Part shown: positions 62,475 to 64,000 of the stretch, piece by piece
Layout: each line of letters opens with the position of its first letter
Position numbering within the stretch: the stretch's first letter is position 1
From: Rhizobium brockwellii
GTDB lineage: Bacteria; Pseudomonadota; Alphaproteobacteria; Rhizobiales; Rhizobiaceae
Direction of reading: 5' to 3'
NCBI RefSeq assembly: GCF_000769405.2
Contig: NZ_CP053442.1
Span: forward strand, 197,951 to 261,950
Length of the DNA stretch: 64,000 nt
Program-made: the position numbers and the translations under genes
Notes under the pieces: model-generated
Database searches by the model: none
Told to the model about the DNA's origin: nothing
The model's input: the letters and a program-made list of their open reading frames with translations, nothing else

Positions 62475-63041
62475 TTAATGCCGTATGCCCTTACGGCGGA
62501 TGACCTTCTCGGCGGTCATAAAAAGGATGCTTATGTCGAAGCCGAACGAGCGACGTTCGAGATATTCGACATCGAATTTTACCTTCTCCGGAATCGGCAA
62601 TTCGTCCCGGCCATTGATCTGGGCCCATCCGGTCAATCCAGGCAGGAGCTTGTCGACACCATGGGCGGTGCGCAACTCTATCAGGTCATATTGATTGTAG
62701 AGTGCCGGCCGCGGGCCGACGAAACTCATCTTCCCCTCGAGAATGCACCAGAGCTGCGGCAGTTCGTCGAGGCTGGATTTGCGCAGAAACGAGCCGATGG
62801 GTGTCAGAAACCGATCCGGATTTTCGAGCAGATGCGTGGCAACCGTCGGTGTGTCGACGCGCATGCTGCGAAATTTCGGCATCAGGAAGATCTGATTGAA
62901 ACGGCCGACACGTTTTGACCAATAGAGGATCGGTCCCGGCGAGGTCAGGCGCACACAAAGAGCGACGACAAGGATTGGAACGAGCAGGATCGCCGCCGCA
63001 ATCAAAGCCAGGAAAAAATCCACCGCCCGTTTCAAATCCAT
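62475..63041 (-). CDS. initiating sugar transferase (ExoY/WbaP family)
   Basis: The 188-residue bacterial sugar transferase has one membrane helix (FFLALIAAAILLVPILVVAL) and the polyprenyl-phosphate hexose-1-phosphate transferase signatures: SPGPILYWSKRVGRFNQIFL, PKFRSMRVDT, SLDELPQLWCILEGKMSFVG, PRPAL, and LPGLTGWAQINGRDELP. It loads the first sugar on undecaprenyl phosphate. ATG at 63041 is preferred; a GTG at 63059 would add six residues. The gene is 123 bases upstream of the CapD-like gene in the same orientation. Confidence 0.93.
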   Translation of the reverse strand: MDLKRAVDFFLALIAAAILLVPILVVALCVRLTSPGPILYWSKRVGRFNQIFLMPKFRSMRVDTPTVATHLLENPDRFLTPIGSFLRKSSLDELPQLWCILEGKMSFVGPRPALYNQYDLIELRTAHGVDKLLPGLTGWAQINGRDELPIPEKVKFDVEYLERRSFGFDISILFMTAEKVIRRKGIRH

Positions 63042-63059
63042 GCTCCGCAGTTCTTCCAC

Positions 63060-64000
63060 CTTACCGACCGACCATCCGTCATTCGCCCTATCGTCAAAAA
63101 CCGTTTCGCGTCAACTGCCATCATTCTCCGGATGCGGACCGACGAGGATCGGCAAATATTGACCGCGCAGGCGGATCGCCTCGACCAATTCACGAAAACT
63201 GTTCCCCGCCAGGGGTTCTGCGCTCGGAGCGAGCATTCTTCCGCTCTACCTAATGTTCGGTTCGGATACCGGCGTTCTTATGAAAAAAGGGCAACGATAA
63301 AACGATAAGAAGCCGCTTTTGATTGGCTCTCAAGGAACTGGCGTATTCGGTCGCCCGGCGCACCAGTATGCCGGTTAACAATCTCGTCGAGCGTACGCTT
63401 GATCTTTGATCTGGGACCTCGCCGCCGAAGGCCGGTGCATGGTGCCGGCCGGAACGACCCCCGTCCATGACGACCTCTACGACGAAGACGGCCTTCCAAG
63501 GTGATTGCGCTCGACACGTCTCGGACGTCGCAACGCACAAGCGTCTCGTCGGCCAAGGCGCGAACGCGCTAAAGGGCCTCGCCTCCGATCTCGCGTTTCG
63601 GACTGAACAAGAGTTCCTTTGCTTGTGAGAAGGTTTGCAATGCCCTCCAAATTCGTCAGCGTCTCTGACCTAACGCCAGGCGATCGGGCGGGCTGCTGGC
63701 GTTCTCTCTGTGATCCGTGTCGTGATACGAATTTGAGCGCAACGAAGAGAGACCTCGAGAGACTAAACTTTTAAGCCATTGCGTTTGTTGTGAAAATTCT
63801 CCATTTTGACGGCAGTCAACATGACCTGTGAATAAGCAAATCGCGACCTTCCTTTTAAGAGAGAATCGCGATGACCTGCGATTCTGCGGTGCGTTGACCT
63901 CCTGTTAACGCTATTCTCCTTGTCAGACTCAGAGAATCGGAGATAATGACGACATTTCGCCGGTTTTGGTGATTTTATCGACAGAATGGTCCAAGGCACA
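63060..64000. other. gene-poor right end of the window
   Basis: About 940 bases with only the 41-codon frame at 63111-63236. Longer open frames near 63250-63560 on the minus strand overlap each other and show low-complexity Arg-rich translations, so I reject them. Between 63863 and 63884, GAATCGC and GCGATTC form a 7-bp inverted repeat, with a related AAATCGCGACC copy at about 63838. This looks like a promoter/operator region for a gene beyond the window. An ATG at 63985 could be a start but only five codons are visible. Confidence 0.4.
63111..63236 (-). CDS. short ORF ahead of the sugar transferase gene
   Basis: A 41-residue frame starts with ATG at 63236 after GCGGAAGA and ends with TGA 70 bases before the transferase start. 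The peptide (NSFRELVEAIRLRGQYLPIL, then VGPHPENDGS) looks protein-like but matches no family I know. It may be a leader peptide, a small protein or the decayed tail of a polysaccharide gene. Confidence 0.3.
   Translation of the reverse strand: MLAPSAEPLAGNSFRELVEAIRLRGQYLPILVGPHPENDGS

Noticed and set aside
63250..63556. two overlapping minus-strand frames of 92-96 codons
   Set aside because: They share the same DNA in different frames, are Arg/Ser-rich, lack good ribosome-binding sites and resemble no family.

Overview
The window looks like a piece of an alphaproteobacterial genome, most likely a Rhizobium of the etli/leguminosarum group. The coding DNA is GC-rich with strong GC3 bias. It is dense in ABC-transporter catabolic operons and GntR/DeoR/LysR/AraC regulators, carries the rhizobial glycerol ABC operon (glpR-glpD-glpSTPQUV-glpK), and has an EmrAB pump resembling R. 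etli RmrAB. Chromosome and large plasmid cannot be told apart from sequence alone; no replication, conjugation, symbiosis, tRNA or rRNA genes were seen.

Layout. 1-5 kb: an alpha/beta hydrolase cut by the window edge, an L,D-transpeptidase, a D-ribulokinase-like FGGY kinase, Pcm and an orphan HigA, with decayed pieces of a glycoside hydrolase and a short-chain dehydrogenase between them. 5-17.5 kb: a divergent catabolic locus. The minus operon encodes a dipeptide-type ABC transporter, a DUF1537 four-carbon acid-sugar kinase and a GntR regulator. The plus arm encodes a DapA/NanA-family lyase, a sialidase-like BNR protein, an iron-type alcohol dehydrogenase and a PdxA2-like dehydrogenase. 17.6-20.5 kb: Phd-VapC and Xre-RES toxin-antitoxin pairs, each behind a palindromic operator, then a stand-alone AlaRS-like catalytic domain whose first codons are frameshifted. 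20.6-24.7 kb: a TauABC/ThiXYZ-like ABC transporter with a VOC-fold protein and an AraC regulator. 25-29.7 kb: an RbsB/A/C-type sugar transporter with two permeases. 29.8-39.9 kb: the glycerol regulon with a likely GlpR operator. 40-43.7 kb: a DMT exporter/LysR pair, then an AT-richer patch with a serine-recombinase remnant, a GNAT-like gene and a truncated GNAT gene. 44-48.7 kb: small envelope or stress proteins, a VOC protein and an ABC-F ATPase. 48.7-55.7 kb: an aldose-epimerase-like protein, the emrAB pump with a TetR regulator, a TehA-like channel, an AhpD-like protein and an AraC regulator. 55.8-58.7 kb: mannonate dehydratase with a GntR regulator, then two small stress-type proteins. 59-63 kb: surface-polysaccharide genes (ligase/polymerase, CapD/WbpM-like dehydratase, initiating sugar transferase). 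63.1-64 kb: essentially empty.

The most notable system is the 5-17.5 kb locus. Its gene content fits uptake of a sugar-acid conjugate, aldol cleavage to pyruvate plus an aldehyde, oxidation, phosphorylation and oxidative decarboxylation to a triose phosphate, but the substrate cannot be named from sequence. Three sites matching the alphaproteobacterial general-stress (EcfG/RpoE2) promoter pattern lie upstream of pcm, a UPF0391 gene and a DUF2934 gene.
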